Of a stretch of 64,000 nucleotides of DNA, positions 50,930 to 63,000 are shown piece after piece. The notes below the pieces were generated by a model. The model was not told the origin of the DNA, made no database searches, and was given only the letters and a program-made list of their open reading frames with translations. The DNA comes from JAICUF01 sp038250675. GTDB taxonomy: Bacteria; Gemmatimonadota; Gemmatimonadetes; Gemmatimonadales; GWC2-71-9. Every line of letters starts with the position of its first letter. Position 1 is the stretch's first letter. Made by a program: the position numbers and the translations under genes. Where the stretch lies: the NCBI GenBank assembly GCA_038250675.1, contig JBBSCB010000009.1, positions 38,547 to 102,546 of the forward strand, written 5' to 3'.

Positions 50930-52132
50930 TTACGACGGCAGCTTGGCGATTTGGCGGACGTCGCTCCCGATCGGCAGATCGGGCGAGCTGATGGAGATGA
51001 CGCGCGTGGTGGCGCTGTGGTCACCGACGTGCACCACCTGCAGCGTGGCCATAACTTCCGGAATCGGCGTCGACCCGCCGTCGAGGCGGGTGCGGCGGAC
51101 TTCGAAGATGTCGCCCTGGGCCACGCCGTCCTTGGCGCCCTTGTCGATGAAGAGCACGTCCAGCGGCTTGTTGAGCGAGCGGTCGTGCACGCCGCCCAGC
51201 AGGCGCGCCTGCACCCCATCGGCCACCGCGACCGCGCGGGCGGTCCCTGCGTCGGTGAAGTGCTCCGCCGGCAACAGCATCTGGTTGTTGCGGATCGGGC
51301 CGTACACCGCGATCACCGACGCGACGTAGCGTCCATTGGCGACGTCGGTGACGCGAACCAGTCCCGTGGGCACCGCGATGCGGCCAAAGTCGGCAACATC
51401 GGCGCCGAGCATCACGATGAGGAGTGAGTCGCCGATCCGGTAGGTAGCGCCGGACGGCGGCGTGATGGTCACGTCGGTGAAGAGATTGGCGCTGACGCGA
51501 TCGCTGACGACGTTGATCTGCGGCGGCGTCACCCGGCCCGTGAGGTGGCCAAACGGCAGACTGCGCCCCTCAGTCAGAAAGCCCGACGAATAGAACTCGC
51601 TGCGCCGCAGCGGCCGGTAGGGCTGCTCGCTGTACGAGCGGAGGGTCTCCCGCATCGTCTCGTTGCGCCGGTTCTGCGAGAACAGCGCGCTCATGTCGGT
51701 CGAATCATCGGCGCTGGGCCGGGGCGACGACGCCACCGCGACGGGGGCGGCCGAGGTCATCGGCGCCGGTGCCGCGACCAGCGCCACGGTGTCCGGCCGG
51801 CCCGGCAGCGGCGTATCGACGGCCGGGACCGCGGAGACGGCGTCGGACGACGCCAGCCGCAGGACCTCACCGGGATAGATCCAGTGGGGATCTTCGACCA
51901 CCATCGTGTTCAGACGATAGATCTCGGGCCACAGGAACGGATCACCCAGGAACTGGCGCGACAGGCTCCAGAGCGTATCACCCGCTTTGACCGTGTAGGA
52001 CTCGGGCTTGGCCGCCTGCGCCGGAGCGGCGATGGGCAGCACGGTAGCGAGCAGAAGCGCCACCGCGGCCGTACGCCGGGCAAGGCGGACGTGGAGCGGA
52101 GCGGCTGGCTGCGTGGACGTCGAACGGACCAT
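50930..52132 (-). CDS. LysM-domain exported protein
   Basis: A 400-residue exported protein. A signal peptide (RLARRTAAVALLLATVLPIA, cleavage near APAQA/A, about 40) is followed by one LysM motif (about 45-93) with YTVKAGDTLWSLSRQFLGDP. LysM binds peptidoglycan. The remaining 300 residues have beta-rich stretches such as GATYRIGDSLLIVMLG and no catalytic motif I recognise. I chose the ATG at 52132, preceded by GGGAG, because it leaves a normal signal peptide. It is monocistronic, closed by a strong terminator. The role is probably cell-wall related, but is unproven. Confidence 0.85.
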   Translation of the reverse strand: MVRSTSTQPAAPLHVRLARRTAAVALLLATVLPIAAPAQAAKPESYTVKAGDTLWSLSRQFLGDPFLWPEIYRLNTMVVEDPHWIYPGEVLRLASSDAVSAVPAVDTPLPGRPDTVALVAAPAPMTSAAPVAVASSPRPSADDSTDMSALFSQNRRNETMRETLRSYSEQPYRPLRRSEFYSSGFLTEGRSLPFGHLTGRVTPPQINVVSDRVSANLFTDVTITPPSGATYRIGDSLLIVMLGADVADFGRIAVPTGLVRVTDVANGRYVASVIAVYGPIRNNQMLLPAEHFTDAGTARAVAVADGVQARLLGGVHDRSLNKPLDVLFIDKGAKDGVAQGDIFEVRRTRLDGGSTPIPEVMATLQVVHVGDHSATTRVISISSPDLPIGSDVRQIAKLPS

Positions 52133-52378
52133 GGGAGTCTCCCGCCGGCAGAGCGTGGTGGATCCGGGATGGTGCTGGTGGTGCGAGCGGAACATGAGCC
52201 CTGCCGGGCAGAGCAAGTTTCTCGCCAGCCGCAGGCCGCCCCGTCAGGCGAACCTAACACGCTGTCATCTCGTCACTTCTGCGTCAGGAGCGGGAAGAGC
52301 CGCCGTCCGCGCTTGACTCGCGATCGGCGGGAACCATGGCGGGGTGCGGCTGGTGAGGCCGGGTCGCGGCCGACGAAC

Positions 52379-52415
52379 GCCCCCGGGCGACCCCACGCAG
52401 GGGCAGCCCGGGGGC
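52379..52415 (-). terminator. Hairpin terminator after ssb
   Basis: GCCCCCGGGC (52379-52388) and GCCCGGGGGC (52406-52415) are perfect 10-base arms, and the loop holds a second CCCC/GGGG pairing. It starts five bases past the ssb stop. No T-run follows. The rest of the 288-base gap to the lysM gene shows no gene. Confidence 0.6.
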
Positions 52416-52420
52416 ACCGA

Positions 52421-52897
52421 TCAGAACGGCAGGTCGTCGTCCTCGGCGTCGAGGGCGTCGGGGAAGTCCTCGACCGACTCGTCCTTCGGGGCCGAACCGC
52501 CGCCCGCTCCCGCACCGACCTTGGACGGCGTGAACGACTCCGAGCTATCGCTCTTGCCGGAGAGGAGAATGAGCTCGCGACCGTTGATTTCGGTCGTGTA
52601 CCGCGTCTGCCCCTCGCGGTCCTGCCAGGTGCGGTACTCGATGCTGCCTTCGACGTACAGCTTGTCGCCCTTCTTGCAGAAGCGCTCGGCGATATCGGCC
52701 AGCGTCGAGTTCTTGTTGTTCCAGAGCACCACGCGGTGCCATTCGGTCTTTTCCTGCTTTTCACCGCCCTGGTTTTTCCACTGGCGGCTGGTGGCAAGCG
52801 ACAGCGTGGCGACCCGGGAGCCATTGGCGGTGCTCCGCACTTCGGGGTCGGCGCCGAGATTGCCGATGAGAGTGACTTTGTTCAGGCTGCGGCTCAC
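52421..52897 (-). CDS. ssb: Single-stranded DNA-binding protein
   Basis: A 158-residue SSB that coats single-stranded DNA in replication and repair. The OB fold starts LNKVTLIGNLGADPEVRS and includes WHRVVLWNNKNSTLADIAER and LYVEGSIEYRTWQDREGQT. The acidic tip DDDLPF that recruits partner proteins is intact. The GTG at 52897 is preceded by GGAGG, and a TATATT box lies about 50 bases upstream; the ATG further upstream is in the promoter region. Confidence 0.96.
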   Translation of the reverse strand: MSRSLNKVTLIGNLGADPEVRSTANGSRVATLSLATSRQWKNQGGEKQEKTEWHRVVLWNNKNSTLADIAERFCKKGDKLYVEGSIEYRTWQDREGQTRYTTEINGRELILLSGKSDSSESFTPSKVGAGAGGGSAPKDESVEDFPDALDAEDDDLPF

Positions 52898-52946
52898 AGG
52901 TACCTCCGGGGTTCGTCGGGTCGCGCCAGATGGTGGACCCGCGCAG

Positions 52947-52952
52947 AATATA
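52947..52952 (-). promoter_or_regulatory. TATATT -10 box of ssb
   Basis: Minus-strand TATATT 49 bases before the ssb GTG, in the 95-base gap after rimI. The leader carries a GGAGG Shine-Dalgarno. Confidence 0.5.
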
Positions 52953-52992
52953 GGTCTGGTCCGTCCTTCGTTCAACCAAATCGCCGCCGTGG

Positions 52993-53457
52993 TTACCGGT
53001 TTGCGCCGGCAGCCAGCTCGCAGCGCAGCACCAGGGCATCCTCTCTGGGATTGCGATAGTAGCCGACGCGCAGTCCCACCGCACGGAACCCGGCGGCGCC
53101 GTACAGCGCCCGCGCCGCCGCGTTCGATTCCCGCACCTCGAGAAACACCTCGGTCACGCCCCGCGCGGCCAACCGATCCAGCCCGGCATCGAGCAGCGTG
53201 CGGGCCAGCCCGCGACGGCGGCGCTCGGGAGCGACCGCCAGGTTGAGCACCTCGCCGGTGTCGCCGGCTTCCCGGGCAATCACATACCCGGCGACCGACT
53301 CATCCGCCTCCGCCAGGAGCCCAAAGGTCACGCCCGCATCCACCGCCTCGCGAAAGCTGGTCTCGCTCCACGGATCGGCGAAGCAGCGACGCTCGAGCGT
53401 CACCAGCGCCGCGACATCAGCCGCCTGCGCCGGCCGCACCCGGAAGGGCGCGCCCAT
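52993..53457 (-). CDS. rimI: Ribosomal protein S18 alanine N-acetyltransferase-like (RimI)
   Basis: A 154-residue GNAT acetyltransferase. The acetyl-CoA loop is VLNLAVAPERRRRGLARTLL, and VFLEVRESNAAARALYGAAG is the RimI-typical helix. The last strands FRAVGLRVGYYRNPREDALV match RimI. It overlaps tsaB by 41 bases, and tsaB-rimI pairing is common. Some such proteins acetylate EF-Tu or other N-termini. The ATG at 53457 is the family start. Confidence 0.9.
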   Translation of the reverse strand: MGAPFRVRPAQAADVAALVTLERRCFADPWSETSFREAVDAGVTFGLLAEADESVAGYVIAREAGDTGEVLNLAVAPERRRRGLARTLLDAGLDRLAARGVTEVFLEVRESNAAARALYGAAGFRAVGLRVGYYRNPREDALVLRCELAAGANR

Positions 53458-54115
53458 GGTCCCGCTCCCATCGGGCCTGCGCTTCAGCCGGCCGGCCATA
53501 GACGGGCTCCCAGTTCTGAACGTCCCAGATGGCGACGGTGCCTCCGTCGCGCCGCAGCAGCTCCAGCAGCCACGTGGCATCGGCCGGAGCCGCGCCGAGC
53601 CAGCGGATGCCGTCGGCAGCCGGCGCGGCCGGCAGATCGCCCGCGACGGCGTCGGCCCGCACCGCCAGCGCGGCGAGGCGGTCGGCGTCGACCACCCGCG
53701 CCGGCTCCACCACGGTCGCGCTGCCGGGCGAGAACCGGTAGATGCCGGCGTAAAACTCACCCCGGAGCGCATCCGCGACGGCGAGCACCGTCATGTCGTC
53801 CACCGCCACCGATCCGGCCCGTGCCATCAGCGACGGCGCGGCGTGCAGCCGGATGCCGCGCGCGTCGACGAGGGCCTTGGCAAACGCCGCGGCGACCCTG
53901 AGTCCGGTGAAGCTGCCCGGTCCGTCAGCCACGATGACCGCGCTCACGTCGTCGAGTGTCTGACCGGCACGCGCCAGCAGCCGTTGCACCGCCGGAATCA
54001 GCGTGCGCGCATGGGCCCGCGCACCCACGACCGATTCCGCCACCGCGTCCGCCGTGCCGGAGCCGAGCGCGATCGAGGCCGTCCCCGTTGCGGTGTCGAC
54101 CGCCAGCCAACTCAC
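53417..54115 (-). CDS. tsaB: tRNA threonylcarbamoyladenosine biosynthesis protein TsaB
   Basis: A 232-residue ASKHA-fold partner of TsaD in t6A37 synthesis. The start WLAVDTATGTASIAL and the conserved DGPGSFTGLRVAAAFAKAL are diagnostic. It has the short TsaB length with no metal-binding histidines, unlike TsaD. The GTG at 54115 overlaps the tsaE stop (GTGA). TsaD is not in the window. Confidence 0.94.
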   Translation of the reverse strand: MSWLAVDTATGTASIALGSGTADAVAESVVGARAHARTLIPAVQRLLARAGQTLDDVSAVIVADGPGSFTGLRVAAAFAKALVDARGIRLHAAPSLMARAGSVAVDDMTVLAVADALRGEFYAGIYRFSPGSATVVEPARVVDADRLAALAVRADAVAGDLPAAPAADGIRWLGAAPADATWLLELLRRDGGTVAIWDVQNWEPVYGRPAEAQARWERDHGRALPGAAGAGG

Positions 54116-54519
54116 AGGAGCTCCACCCCGCGACGCTCCGGATCGTCGCCATGGGTCAGCCGATAGCGGCGGGTAGACGGCGGCACCCACGCGCCGGCCC
54201 GCTCGGGCCACTCGATCAGCAACGCATCACCGTCGCGGAGCAGCGTCTCCCAGTCCAGATCCGCCGCCTCGTCGGGAGCGCGGAGCCGGTAGCAGTCAAG
54301 GTGGTACACCGCCCCGCGCCGGCCCTCGTAGTGATGCACCAGCGCGTAGGTCGGACTCGTCGCCGGGTCGGAAACGCCCAGCCCGCGCGCAATGGCCTTG
54401 ACCAGCGTCGTCTTGCCCGCTCCCAGCTCTCCTTCGAGGAGCACGACCGCTCCGCTGGGGAGCTCCCGCCCGACTGCCTCCCCCTCCGCCACCAGCTCCG
54501 CCTCGGTGAGCAACCGCAT
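54112..54519 (-). CDS. tsaE: tRNA threonylcarbamoyladenosine biosynthesis ATPase TsaE
   Basis: A 135-residue P-loop ATPase that drives turnover of the TsaBD complex. Walker A is GELGAGKTTLVKAIARGLG (30-48). SPTYALVHHYEG and the downstream LLIEWPERAGAWVPP are family motifs. It starts 27 bases after the uvrB stop. Confidence 0.95.
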   Translation of the reverse strand: MRLLTEAELVAEGEAVGRELPSGAVVLLEGELGAGKTTLVKAIARGLGVSDPATSPTYALVHHYEGRRGAVYHLDCYRLRAPDEAADLDWETLLRDGDALLIEWPERAGAWVPPSTRRYRLTHGDDPERRGVELL

Positions 54520-54546
54520 CAGACCGGGTGCATCAATGGTGGCACG

Positions 54547-56580
<2,034 letters not shown>

Positions 56581-56586
56581 TGGGGA

Positions 56587-56592
56587 AATATA
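56587..56592 (-). promoter_or_regulatory. TATATT -10 box of uvrB, leaderless spacing
   Basis: Minus-strand TATATT, then TCCCCA, then the uvrB ATG at 56580. The six-base gap is identical to that at alaS. The whole intergenic space is 31 bases. Confidence 0.55.
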
Positions 56593-56611
56593 ACGCGGTT
56601 TCGGGATTTAT

Positions 56612-57076
56612 TCAGGTTCCGCGCCGCGACCGTCGCTTCGGCGTTCCGGCGACCGCGGCCGGGGATGCCAGCTGCAGCAGTGCGGTCCACTCCGCGGCGC
56701 TCGCCGGCATCACCGACAGCCGCCCGTGCCGGACCAGAGCCAGACCGGCCAGGGCGGGGCGGGCCTTGATCTCCGCCAGGGGGATGGGGCGCGGCAGCGC
56801 ACAGACCGCCGCGAGGTCCACCGCCACCAGGCGGGGGTCGTCGGCGTCCGGATCGGGATAGGGCCCTCGTGCCACGCGCGCCAGACCCACCAGCGCCTTG
56901 TCGGCACCGGAGTGATACACCAGGACGTCGTCCCCGACGGCCACCGCCCGGAGATGGATCAGCGCCTGCGCGTTGCGCACCCCGCTCCACACCGTCCGCC
57001 CTTCGCGCAACAGATCATCGAACGCGTAGGTGGACGGCTCCGTCTTGACGATCCAGCGTCCGTGCGCCGCTCCCAT
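56612..57076 (-). CDS. EVE-domain protein
   Basis: A 154-residue EVE protein, a PUA-like fold that often reads modified cytosines or RNA bases. The opening WIVKTEPSTYAFDDLLREG, then the VWSGVRNAQALIHLRAVAVG and VLVYHSGADKALVGLARV stretches, are canonical, including the Trp and Arg that line the base pocket. The ATG directly follows the TAG of the rel gene. Ligand unknown; conserved EVE proteins are frequently near stress genes. Confidence 0.9.
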   Translation of the reverse strand: MGAAHGRWIVKTEPSTYAFDDLLREGRTVWSGVRNAQALIHLRAVAVGDDVLVYHSGADKALVGLARVARGPYPDPDADDPRLVAVDLAAVCALPRPIPLAEIKARPALAGLALVRHGRLSVMPASAAEWTALLQLASPAAVAGTPKRRSRRGT

Positions 57077-59236
57077 CTAGCCGCCGGACGGCGCCTCGCG
57101 CCGCTCCACCTCGCTCACCCCTTTGATCTTCTTCACCGCCTTCACCACCTTGGCGAGGTGCGGCAGGTTGTCCACCTCGACGAAGATCGTGCCGAACACT
57201 GATCCATCCTTGGAATGCAGGTCGGCACCGCGAATGTTGGTGCCGGTCTGGCTGATCGCCTCCAGGATGTCCGCATAGAGCCCGCGCCGGTCCTCCGCGC
57301 TCACCACCAGCCGGACGGCAAAGGCCTCACCGGCGGTCTCCTGCCAGTCGATGTCCACTCGCCGTTCGTCGGCCGAGAGCGTGAGGAGGTTGGGGCAGTC
57401 GGCGCGATGGATCGAGATCCCGCGACCCTGGGTCACGTAGCCCACCACCGGATCGCCCGGCACCGGCTGGCAGCATTGGGCGTAGCGGACCATCAGCCCG
57501 TCGACGCCCTGGATCTTGATGCCGCGACCCAGCCGGATCCGGTCGATCACCCGGCCGAATACGGTGGGCCTGGGCTCCTGGATCTCGTCGTCCGGCAGGT
57601 CGGCGTAGAGCGCCCGGATCACCTGACCGATCGGCACGTCGCCCCGCCCCACCGCGATCTCCAGCCCGCGCCCGTCCGCCAGCGAGAGCGTCACCGAGGC
57701 GCGCTGCAGCCGCGCGTCGTCCGGCGGTTCCAGCCGCCGGCGCCGGACCTCGCGGGCGAGGATGTCGCGGCCCAGCGCCAGACTGACCGTCTCCTCCTCG
57801 TGCTTGATCCACTGCTTGATCTTGTGACGCGCCCGCGCGGTGTGGACGTGCGCGAGCCAGTCCCGGCTGGGGCGGGCGTTGGGCCCCGTCAGGATCTCGA
57901 CGGCATCGCCGTTCTTGAGCTCCCGGTGGAGCGGCGCGATCCGCCCGTTGATCTTGGCGCCCTGGCACTTGAGTCCGACCTCGGTGTGCACCATGAACGC
58001 AAAGTCGATGGAGGTCGAGCCCTTGGGCAGCCGCTTCACGTCACCCTGCGGCGTGAAGACGAAGATCTCGTCCTGGTACAGGTTGATCCTGAGGAACTCG
58101 AGAAACTCCTCCGGGCTGTGGGTGTCCTGCTGCAGCTCGAGGAGCTGGCGGAACCAGCTCAGCTGCGCATCCAGCTCGTCCGGCCGGTCGCTCTTGTAGA
58201 CCCAGTGCGCGGCGATGCCGTATTCCGCCGTGCGGTGCATCTCGCGGGTGCGGATCTGCACCTCGAAGAGCTGGCCGCCGGGCCCGAAGATCGTGGTATG
58301 CAGCGACTGGTACGCGTTGGACTTGGGACTCGCGATGTAGTCCTTGATGCGCTCCTGCAGCGGCGTCCAGTTGTGGTGGATGATGCCCAGAACGTGATAG
58401 CAGTCCGGGACCGATCGCACCATGACCCGGACGGCCATGAGGTCGTAGATCTCGTCGAACGCCTTCTGCCGCCGCCGCATCTTCTGGTAGATCGACCAGA
58501 GGTGCTTGGGCCGCCCCGTCACCTCGAACCAGTCGATGCCCGCCCGGCGGAGCTCCGCCTCCAGCGGCCCCTTGAGGCGCTGAATCATCTGCTCGCGCAC
58601 CGCGCGCTTGGCGGCCACCTGCTGCGCCAGCTCCCGGTATTCGTCCGGCTCGAGGAACTTGAACGCCAAGTCCTCCAGCTCGGCCTTCATTCCCGCCATG
58701 CCGAAGCGGTGTGCCAGCGGCGCGTAGATCTCGCGGGTTTCGAGTGCGATCCGGGTCCGGCGGTCCGGACTCAGGTGCTCCAGCGTCCGCATGTTGTGGA
58801 GCCGGTCACCCAGCTTGATGATGATCACCCGGGCGTCGCGGGCGATCGACAGCAGCAGCTTGCGGTAGTTCTCCGCCTGTTCCTCGGCGGACGACCGGAA
58901 GGTCAGATGCGAAATCTTGGTCAGCCCGTCGACGATCCCGGCCACCTCGGGGCCGAACTCGCGCTGGATGTCGTCCATTCCGACATCGGAATCCTCGACC
59001 ACGTCATGCAGGAGTGCGGCCGCGATCGAGGTGCTGTCCAGCAGCTGCTCCGCCAGGATCAGCGCCACGCCGATGCTGTGCGACACGAAGTCCTCGCCCG
59101 ACATCCGCTTCTGGCCGCGGTGCGCGGACGCGCTGAAGCGGAGCGCCCGGTCGATCAGCTCGAGGTCGAGCCGGTCAGAGTGGCGCTCCAGGACGGCACG
59201 CAGATCGGGGGCGAGGTCGGCGAGGACGCCCGTCAC
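57077..59236 (-). CDS. Bifunctional (p)ppGpp synthetase/hydrolase, Rel/SpoT family
   Basis: A 719-residue long RelA-SpoT homologue governing the stringent response. The hydrolase HD site has His53 (VSHSIGVAL) and His77-Asp78 (LLHDVVED), so hydrolysis is probably intact. The synthetase stretch SPKSNAYQSLHTTIFGPGGQ and the VQIRTREMHRTAEYGIAAHW region follow. TGS, helical, zinc-finger-like (RYAQCCQPVPGDPVVGY) and ACT (RRGLYADILEAISQTGTNI) domains complete the protein. The GTG start overlaps the radC stop. With synthetase residues also present it may be bifunctional. Confidence 0.95.
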   Translation of the reverse strand: MTGVLADLAPDLRAVLERHSDRLDLELIDRALRFSASAHRGQKRMSGEDFVSHSIGVALILAEQLLDSTSIAAALLHDVVEDSDVGMDDIQREFGPEVAGIVDGLTKISHLTFRSSAEEQAENYRKLLLSIARDARVIIIKLGDRLHNMRTLEHLSPDRRTRIALETREIYAPLAHRFGMAGMKAELEDLAFKFLEPDEYRELAQQVAAKRAVREQMIQRLKGPLEAELRRAGIDWFEVTGRPKHLWSIYQKMRRRQKAFDEIYDLMAVRVMVRSVPDCYHVLGIIHHNWTPLQERIKDYIASPKSNAYQSLHTTIFGPGGQLFEVQIRTREMHRTAEYGIAAHWVYKSDRPDELDAQLSWFRQLLELQQDTHSPEEFLEFLRINLYQDEIFVFTPQGDVKRLPKGSTSIDFAFMVHTEVGLKCQGAKINGRIAPLHRELKNGDAVEILTGPNARPSRDWLAHVHTARARHKIKQWIKHEEETVSLALGRDILAREVRRRRLEPPDDARLQRASVTLSLADGRGLEIAVGRGDVPIGQVIRALYADLPDDEIQEPRPTVFGRVIDRIRLGRGIKIQGVDGLMVRYAQCCQPVPGDPVVGYVTQGRGISIHRADCPNLLTLSADERRVDIDWQETAGEAFAVRLVVSAEDRRGLYADILEAISQTGTNIRGADLHSKDGSVFGTIFVEVDNLPHLAKVVKAVKKIKGVSEVERREAPSGG

Positions 59237-59919
59237 AACAGCCCCGCGGCGGCAAAGCTCACAAAACGGTCTCCCGCAATGATGACGTGGTCGTATACCG
59301 GCAGATCGAGCAACTGGCCGGCGGACACGAGCTGCCGGGTGACAGCACGGTCCTCCGCCGACGGGGTGGGGTCCCCGCTCGGATGGTTGTGTACCACGAT
59401 GATGCCGGCGGCGGCCTCGGCAATGGCCGGCCGGAACACCTCGCGCGGATGCACCAGCGAGCTGTTGAGGAGGCCGCGGGTGACCAGCACCTCCCGCAGC
59501 ACCTGGCTCTGGCTGTCGAGTGCGAGCAGCCGGAACTCCTCCACCTGGAGATCACGCAACCGGCCCTCGAACAGCCGGACCACGTCCTCCGGCTCGCGGA
59601 TCCTCGGCAGCGCCGGCCGGGCCTCGCGGGCCAGCCGCCCGCCAAGTTCGAAGGCGGCCACCAAGCGCGCGGCCTTGGCCGGCCCCACCCCCGCTGCCCG
59701 CTGCAGCTCTCCCGGCGGGCGGACGGCCAGGCGCCGGAGCGATCCCTCCCCCAGCTCGAGCAGGCGGGCCGCAGTCTGGAGAACGTTCTCGCCGCGCGAT
59801 CCGGTTCCAAGGAGGATGGCGACAAGCTCCGCCGCCGTCAACGCGGGCGCGCCGATGGCCCAGAGCCGCTCACGGGGACGATCGCAATCGGGAGGGTCAG
59901 GACGGAACGGGGCCATCAT
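59233..59919 (-). CDS. radC: RadC-like JAB-domain DNA repair protein
   Basis: A 228-residue protein of the RadC/MPN+ family. N-terminal helix-hairpin-helix (RAAGVGPAKAARLVAAFELG) is followed by the JAB domain with the metal motif HNHPSGDPTPS (His177, His179, Asp183) and the LLALDSQSQVL strand. It has been called a DNA-repair protein, but its role is debated. ATGATG gives two adjacent starts. It is upstream of rel and the EVE gene with overlaps. No clear promoter is visible in the 89-base gap after secA. Confidence 0.92.
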   Translation of the reverse strand: MMAPFRPDPPDCDRPRERLWAIGAPALTAAELVAILLGTGSRGENVLQTAARLLELGEGSLRRLAVRPPGELQRAAGVGPAKAARLVAAFELGGRLAREARPALPRIREPEDVVRLFEGRLRDLQVEEFRLLALDSQSQVLREVLVTRGLLNSSLVHPREVFRPAIAEAAAGIIVVHNHPSGDPTPSAEDRAVTRQLVSAGQLLDLPVYDHVIIAGDRFVSFAAAGLL

Positions 59920-60008
59920 CCCAGTCTGACGCGAAGCCGCGCTCCGCGACGGACCGGAATCGTCCGCGGAGGCGCGTGAAAACCAGCGGTGTCCGGGGCT
60001 GGACCCGC

Positions 60009-63000
60009 CTAGCGCCCCCCTCCGTGGCACTTCTTGTACTTCCGGCCCGAGCCGCACGGGCAGGGATCGTTCCGGCCGACTTCGGGAACCGACGCGCTGC
60101 CGGCGTCGAGCCGCCCCAGCGAACTGGCCACCGCAAGCGCGGGGCGCACGGCGGGACGCGGAGCCGGCCCGGTGAACAGATCGTCCGGTCCCGCGGGCGC
60201 GGGAGGCGGCGGCGGCATGCGCCTCGCGTCCGGCTCGGCGCTGACCTGAATTTTGAGGAACCGCTCGGTGAACGTCGACTGGATGTCGCGCATGAGATCC
60301 TCGAACATCTCGTACGCTTCCTTCTTGTACTCCACCAGCGGATCCAGTTGCCCGTACGCCCGGTACTGGATCGCGTTGCGGAGCTGGTCCAGATCGTACA
60401 GGTGGTCCTTCCACTTCTCGTCCAGCGCGTTGAGCATGACCTGCGACAGCACCTGCGTGTCCACGTCGGCGACGTGAATGGTCCGCCCGAAATCGCCGAG
60501 ATACTCGATCTTGCGGCGAAACGTCGCTTCGCCCTCCGCGCGGACCGCATCCACCATGCTGTCCAGCGTCGGCGTGGCCACGGAGTCCACCAGCGTCTCG
60601 GCGCTGACCAGGTACTGCATTACGAGCGCCTCGCGCAGGCCCCCGCGATCGTACTCCGCCGGGTTGTCGGTACCGACCAGGAAGTGCTTCACCTGGCGCT
60701 CCAGCGCGCCGCCGATCATGCGCCGTGCCTCGGCCTTCAGCTCCTCGCCGCGTTCCAGCGCGAACAGCCGCAGCGAGTACACCACCTCGCGCTGCTGATT
60801 CATCACGTCGTCGTATTCCAGCAGCCGCTTGCGCGACTGGAAGTTCTGCAGCTCGACCCGCTTCTGCGCCTGCTCGATCGCACGGGTCACCAGACCACCC
60901 GTGATCACTTCCCCCTCCTCCGCCCCGCCCTTGTCCATCCATGCCGCGATCCGGTCGGAACCGAAGAGCCGCATGAGATCGTCTTCCAGCGAGAGGAAGA
61001 ACACCGACTGCCCCGGATCGCCCTGCCGGCCGGAGCGACCACGTAGCTGGCGGTCGATGCGCCGCGACTCGTGGCGTTCGGTGCCTATGATCTGCAGCCC
61101 CGCCTCGGCCCGGGTGAGATCAAGGTCGCGGCCCAGTTTGATGTCGGTGCCGCGACCGGCCATGTTGGTCGCGATCACGATGGCGCCGGTCTGCCCCGCG
61201 CCCGCCACGATCTCCGCCTCCCGCTGGTGGTACTTGGCGTTCAGCACTTCGTGCGGGAGGCCCCGCCGCTTGAGCTGGCGCGACAGCGTCTCGGAGACGT
61301 CCACGTTCACCGTGCCGATGAGGACCGGCAGGCCGAGCCCGTGCAGCCGCTCGATCTCGTTGAGAATGGCGTCGTGCTTCTCCTTGCGCGTCTTGTAGAT
61401 CCGGTCCGGCTGGTCCCGGCGGCAGATCGGCCGGTGGGTCGGAATCACACCCACGTCCAGCCCGTAGATCTGGTAAAACTCCGTCTCTTCGGTTTCCGCC
61501 GTGCCGGTCATGCCGGCGATCTTGTCGTACATGCGGAAGTAGTTCTGGATCGTGATCGTCGCGAAGGTCTGGGTCTCGCCCTTGACCTGCACGTTCTCCT
61601 TGGCCTCCACCGCCTGGTGCAGTCCGTCGGCCCAGCGGCGACCCGCCATGACACGGCCGGTGAACTCGTCGACGATCAGGACCTGACCCTCCTGCACCAG
61701 GTAATCCACTTCCTTTTCGTACAGCGCGTGCGCCTGGAGGAGCTTGTGGATGATGTGCAGCTTCTCGCTCTTGCTGGCGTACTCCGCCTCGACCTCACGG
61801 CGCCGGGTATTGCGCTCGGCCGGCGTGAGATCCGGATCCTGCTCCAGCCGGTGCACCTCCTCGGAGATGTCCGGGACCAGGAACAGCCCAGGGTCCTGTG
61901 GCGACATCGCCTCGGCGCCCCGGTCGGTGAGGTGCACCGAGTGGCCCTTCTCGTCGAGCACGAAGTAGAGCGTCTCCTCGATATCCCGCATCTTTTGCTG
62001 CTTCATCGGCAGCTTGCGGTCCGCGATCGAGTCGAGCTCCATCCGCTGGACCATCTGCTTCACGCCCGTCTCGTTGAGCAGCTTCAGCAGCTTCTTGTTC
62101 TTGGGCATGCCGAGCTGCGCCTGGTAGAGATTGAGCGCCGCGTCGCTGCGTGTCTTGGGCTCCTGCAGCAGCCGCTCGGCATCGCCGAGAAGCGCGTTGA
62201 CCACGCTGCCCTGCTTGCGCACGAGCTCGAGCACCAGGCGATTGTACTGCTGGTACTGCTCGTCGCCGTCGTTGCCGGCGGGTCCCGAGATGATGAGCGG
62301 TGTCCGGGCCTCGTCGATGAGGATCGAGTCCACCTCGTCGATGATGGCGTAGGCATGCTCCCGCTGCACCCGCTGCTCCAGCGAGATCACCATGTTGTCG
62401 CGCAGGTAATCGAAGCCGAACTCGTTATTGGTGCCGTATGTGATGTCCGACAGGTACGCCTCGCGGCGCTCCAGCGACGACGGCTCGGTATCGTCGAGAC
62501 AGGCCACCGTGAGGCCGAGAAAGCGGAACACGTGGCCCATCCACTGGGAGTCGCGCCGGGCCAGGTAGTTGTTGACCGTAACGAGGTGAGCACCCCGGCC
62601 GGCGAGCGCATTGAGGTACAGCGGCAGAGTCGCCACCAGCGTCTTGCCCTCGCCGGTGGCCATTTCGGCGATCCGCCCGCGATGCAGCACGATGCCGCCG
62701 ATGAGCTGCACGTCGTACGGCACCATGTCCCAGACCAGCTCGCGTCCGGTCACGTCCACGGTGGTACCCATCAGGCGGCGGCAGGCCTCCCGCACGGTGG
62801 CGAAGGCCTCGGGCAGGAGCTCGTCGAGCCCCGCCGCGAGCTGCTTCTTGTGTTCGGCCTGGAGCGCGTGGAACCGCGCCTCCAGCCGGTCCCGCTCCAC
62901 CGGGTCGGCGCAGCCGTGCTTGGCATCGCGCACCTCGGCGAGTTCCGTCGACACCTCACGGGTCCGCTCCGCCAGTCGCTCCCGGAAGCTCCGCGTCTGG

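Noticed and set aside
52133..52378. Possible small gene between ssb and the LysM gene
   Set aside because: The only open frames there are shadows, without a start signal or composition like coding sequence.
59930..60005. Imperfect hairpin CTCCGCG...CGCGGAG between secA and radC
   Set aside because: The stem has a bulge and no T-tract follows, so a terminator is not supported.
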